The position numbers and the translations under genes were made by a program. 5,781 nucleotides of DNA, taken from Phycisphaerae bacterium (GTDB lineage: Bacteria; Planctomycetota; Phycisphaerae; UBA1845; Fen-1342). Below, piece after piece: positions 4,550 through 5,781 of the stretch; position 1 is the stretch's first letter, and the number at the start of each line of letters is the position of its first letter. The notes under the pieces are model-generated. The model made no database searches. It saw only the letters and a program-made list of their open reading frames with translations, and had not been told where the DNA came from. The stretch is from assembly GCA_026984555.1 (NCBI GenBank), contig JALSRY010000014.1, forward strand, positions 1 through 5,781. The letters are read 5' to 3'.

Positions 4550-5781
4550 ATGGCTCGACGCCAAGACACGTCCGTGAAGAAAAAACCGAGCCGGGCGCAG
4601 CCTGCGCGTGGCCGGCTGCGCTGGCTGGTCGTGCGACGGGCGGCGCACAACAACCTGCGCAACATCGACGTCTGGCTGCCGCTGGGACGCTTCATCTGCG
4701 TCACCGGCGTTTCGGGGTCGGGCAAGAGTTCGCTGGTCAACGATATCCTCTACAAGGCCCTGGCCCGCGACCTGAACGGGGCCAAGACGACACCCGGCCG
4801 ACACAAGCGCATCGACGGGATCGACCATCTCGACAAGGTCATCGCGATCGACCAATCGCCGATCGGCCGCACGCCGCGTAGCAACCCGGCTACGTATATC
4901 AAACTCCTGGATGAGATACGCCAGCTTTTCGCGAAGCTACCCGACGCCAAGTTGCGCGGCTACAAGCCGGGGAGGTTCAGCTTCAACGTCTCGGCGCACA
5001 AGGGCGGCGGGCGCTGCGAAGCCTGCGAGGGCAACGGGGCCAACCGGATCGAGATGGATTTCCTGGCCGACCTGTGGGTCACCTGCCCGGTGTGCGAGGG
5101 CCGGCGTTTTGCGCGCGAGACGCTCCAGGTCCAGTACAAGCACAAGTCGATCGCCGACGTGCTCGATATGGACGTGCAGCAGGCGCTCGAACACTTCGAG
5201 AATGTGCCGCGCATCCGCCGGATGCTCCAGACGCTGCACGACGTCGGCCTCGACTACATCAAGCTGGGCCAGCCCAGCACGACGCTTTCGGGCGGCGAGG
5301 CCCAGCGCATCAAGCTGGCCCGCGAGCTGGTCAAGCGCGCCACCGGCCGCACGCTCTACGTGCTTGACGAACCCACCACCGGCCTGCATTTCGACGACAT
5401 CCGCAAGCTGCTGGCCGTGCTGCATGGTTTCGTGGACGCCGGCAACACGGTGGTCGTCATCGAGCACAACCTCGACGTGGTCAAGACCGCCGACTGGATC
5501 ATCGACCTCGGCCCGGAAGGCGGCGAGGCCGGCGGGCGGATTGTCGCGGAGGGCACCCCGGAAGAGGTTGCCCAGGACGCGGCGTCGCACACCGGGCGGG
5601 CTTTGCGTGAGGTGCTCGGCGGATGCGGGGTGCTGGCCGCCGAACACGCCACGAAGCGTCGAAAAGACAGCCGGCCGGCCACGGGTCGCGCCGCCGTCGC
5701 CGGTGAACCGGATGCGATCACGGTCGTCGGTGCCCGCCAGCACAACCTCAAGGACGTGACGGTCCGCATTCCGCGCGACCG
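4550..5781 (+). CDS. uvrA: UvrA-family excinuclease ATPase with C-type module first, then start of an N-type module (runs off right edge)
   Basis: UvrA is the ABC-type ATPase that finds DNA damage for nucleotide excision repair. The first 410 codons are visible. Residues 1-21 are basic. Residues 22-365 form a full module of the kind normally in the C-terminal half: Walker [10 protein letters not shown] (53-61, K59), [17 protein letters not shown] (100-116), a zinc finger C156/C159 and C179/C182, ABC signature [12 protein letters not shown] (from 246), Walker B LYVLDEP with D273-E274, and H306 in the switch loop. After a basic, Ala-rich linker (366-389), [19 protein letters not shown] starts at 390, the usual opening of an N-terminal UvrA half. 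The order is thus reversed relative to standard UvrA. The frame is closed by TGA at 4370-4372, so no N-half lies upstream in this frame. ATG at 4550 is nearest the homology; in-frame ATGs at 4520 and 4470 are alternatives. None has a strong ribosome binding site (AGGG before 4550, GGGG before 4520). Confidence 0.9.
   Translation, partial: MARRQDTSVKKKPSRAQPARGRLRWLVVRRAAHNNLRNIDVWLPLGRFICVTGVSGSGKSSLVNDILYKALARDLNGAKTTPGRHKRIDGIDHLDKVIAIDQSPIGRTPRSNPATYIKLLDEIRQLFAKLPDAKLRGYKPGRFSFNVSAHKGGGRCEACEGNGANRIEMDFLADLWVTCPVCEGRRFARETLQVQYKHKSIADVLDMDVQQALEHFENVPRIRRMLQTLHDVGLDYIKLGQPSTTLSGGEAQRIKLARELVKRATGRTLYVLDEPTTGLHFDDIRKLLAVLHGFVDAGNTVVVIEHNLDVVKTADWIIDLGPEGGEAGGRIVAEGTPEEVAQDAASHTGRALREVLGGCGVLAAEHATKRRKDSRPATGRAAVAGEPDAITVVGARQHNLKDVTVRIPRD

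Noticed and set aside
2867..4855. 662-codon open frame on the minus strand across the hydrolase and UvrA genes
   Set aside because: It is antisense to two strongly supported genes, rich in Arg, His and Pro with no recognisable motif, and is explained by high-GC codon bias that suppresses stops on the opposite strand.
4048..4881. 277-codon plus-strand frame bridging the hydrolase 3' end and the UvrA 5' end
   Set aside because: It is out of frame with both genes and has Arg/Gly-rich sequence with no motif; the dockerin and UvrA frames explain both ends.
1..5781. CRISPR arrays, tRNA or rRNA genes, insertion sequences, attachment sites
   Set aside because: No regularly spaced repeats, no tRNA-like cloverleaf or rRNA sequence, and no transposase or terminal inverted repeats were seen by eye.

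Overview
The window is GC-rich, densely coded bacterial DNA. It most likely comes from a planctomycete (Planctomycetota, Phycisphaerae-like). The evidence is indirect: a very large exported hydrolase ending in a non-cellulosomal type I dockerin-like repeat pair, a UvrA with an unusual module order and zinc-finger wording, and weak or absent Shine-Dalgarno sites at some starts. The assignment is an inference from family resemblance and not from a marker gene.

Layout. Positions 1-1409 hold a leftward cluster of three genes, read in transcription order: a 75-residue Bfd-like [2Fe-2S] protein (1409-1182), a Tat-exported Fe/Mn superoxide dismutase (1117-380), and the N-terminus of a GT39/ArnT-like membrane glycosyltransferase that leaves the window (360-1). 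The last two are only 19 bases apart. A 197-base divergent control region (1410-1606) follows, with a possible leaderless promoter for the Bfd-like gene and a candidate promoter plus strong ribosome binding site for the rightward gene. Positions 1607-4252 encode an 881-residue secreted alpha/beta-hydrolase (lipase/esterase type) with an unassigned N-terminal region, two Ig-like domains and a C-terminal dockerin-like pair. Positions 4253-4549 are non-coding with two inverted-repeat structures. From about 4550 to the right edge runs a UvrA-family gene.

How they may work together. The superoxide dismutase and the Bfd-like protein fit an oxidative-stress/iron theme, and their shared strand suggests co-transcription. 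The glycosyltransferase probably belongs to the same transcript without a clear functional link. The lipase is an independent surface or secreted enzyme.

The point most worth a second look is the UvrA gene. Its frame is closed by a stop at 4370-4372, and its first module is the kind normally found in the C-terminal half of UvrA. That module is complete. After a short linker the sequence then begins a module of the kind normally found at the N-terminus. The order is therefore C-type then N-type, which indicates a permuted or multi-module UvrA. What follows lies outside the window.
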